Origin: Ostrinia nubilalis
Lineage: Eukaryota; Arthropoda; Insecta; Lepidoptera; Crambidae
Assembly: GCF_963855985.1 (NCBI RefSeq)
Contig: NC_087118.1
Location: 10,746,501-10,810,500 of the forward strand
Reading direction: 5' to 3'
Length of the DNA stretch: 64,000 bases
Under the pieces are notes generated by a model. It made no database searches and was not told the DNA's origin. It saw only the letters and a program-made list of their open reading frames with translations. The translations under genes and the position numbers were made by a program. Positions within the stretch are counted from its first letter, which is position 1. Each line of letters begins with the position of its first letter. Shown here piece after piece: positions 63,978 through 64,000 of this stretch.

Positions 63978-64000
63978 CGTCAATTGATTGACAGATTTCA

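Larger units (their letters stand above)
43930..64000 (-). mobile_element. R1-type LINE on the minus strand, shredded by nested insertions
   Basis: Element pieces in order from its 5' side: ORF1 start 63977-63321; [BEL 3]; ORF1 middle 59090-57678; [LINE fragment with TA element]; ORF1 zinc knuckles and ORF2 start 55698-53658; [unassigned DNA, F3 and BEL 2]; ORF2 end 45317-44132; 3' UTR; poly-A (T run 43930-43946 on the plus strand). Motifs fit the R1 clade: Gag with CCHC knuckles, GDLNAKSVLWGNRDTD endonuclease, KKTAPGPDGVP reverse transcriptase region, and a C-terminal CYKCGAAADTVEHTLAVC finger. ORF2 also has a frameshift and has lost the catalytic core of the polymerase, so it is dead. Confidence 0.85.

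Overview
The window looks like moth or butterfly (Lepidoptera) DNA, almost certainly transposon-dense intergenic or heterochromatic sequence. Support: AT-rich eukaryotic sequence with no operons, lepidopteran-style repeats (a Helitron-like tail with a TCTG microsatellite; a LINE/SINE tail ending in GACAGACAGACGGACAACAA; a LINE 3' tail with GAGTTTCTTGCGCTGC), three BEL/Pao retrotransposons, and TTAA- and TA-inserting DNA elements. No complete host gene was recognised. Species and chromosome cannot be told from the sequence; family names come from motif recognition, not searches.

Layout. 1-414 (minus): N-terminal part of an OTU-type cysteine protease cut by the window edge. 916-1915: three diverged repeat units ending in a LINE/SINE-like tail. 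2145-9443: three near-identical 2345-bp tandem units, each with a TTAA-flanked piggyBac-like element; unit 1 also holds a 264-bp Helitron-like insertion. 11283-17680: a long-arm TIR element split by a two-ORF LINE (ORF1 with a coiled coil and a baculovirus FP-like C-terminus). 17880-24707: a second long-arm palindromic element split by a 5.4-kb non-coding LTR element. 25166-28107: a 39-bp-TIR element without target duplication that contains a decayed RTE-type LINE. 28337-41477: BEL element 1 with identical 335-bp LTRs, a 925-bp TIR element in gag and an apparently intact Jockey-type LINE inside its 3' LTR. 41888-43909: palindromic elements. 43930 to the right edge (minus): one R1-type LINE shredded by nested insertions (palindromic element plus BEL element 2 in ORF2; a LINE fragment carrying a TA-flanked element, and BEL element 3, in ORF1).

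How it fits together. Insertion order can be read from target duplications and from uninterrupted sister copies in the same window. Most coding capacity is retrotransposon Gag and Pol. The Jockey-type LINE is the best candidate for a complete active element; BEL 1 and BEL 2 have identical LTRs but each has one coding break. Both the Jockey-type and R1-type LINEs join ORF1 to ORF2 by a TAATG stop-start overlap.
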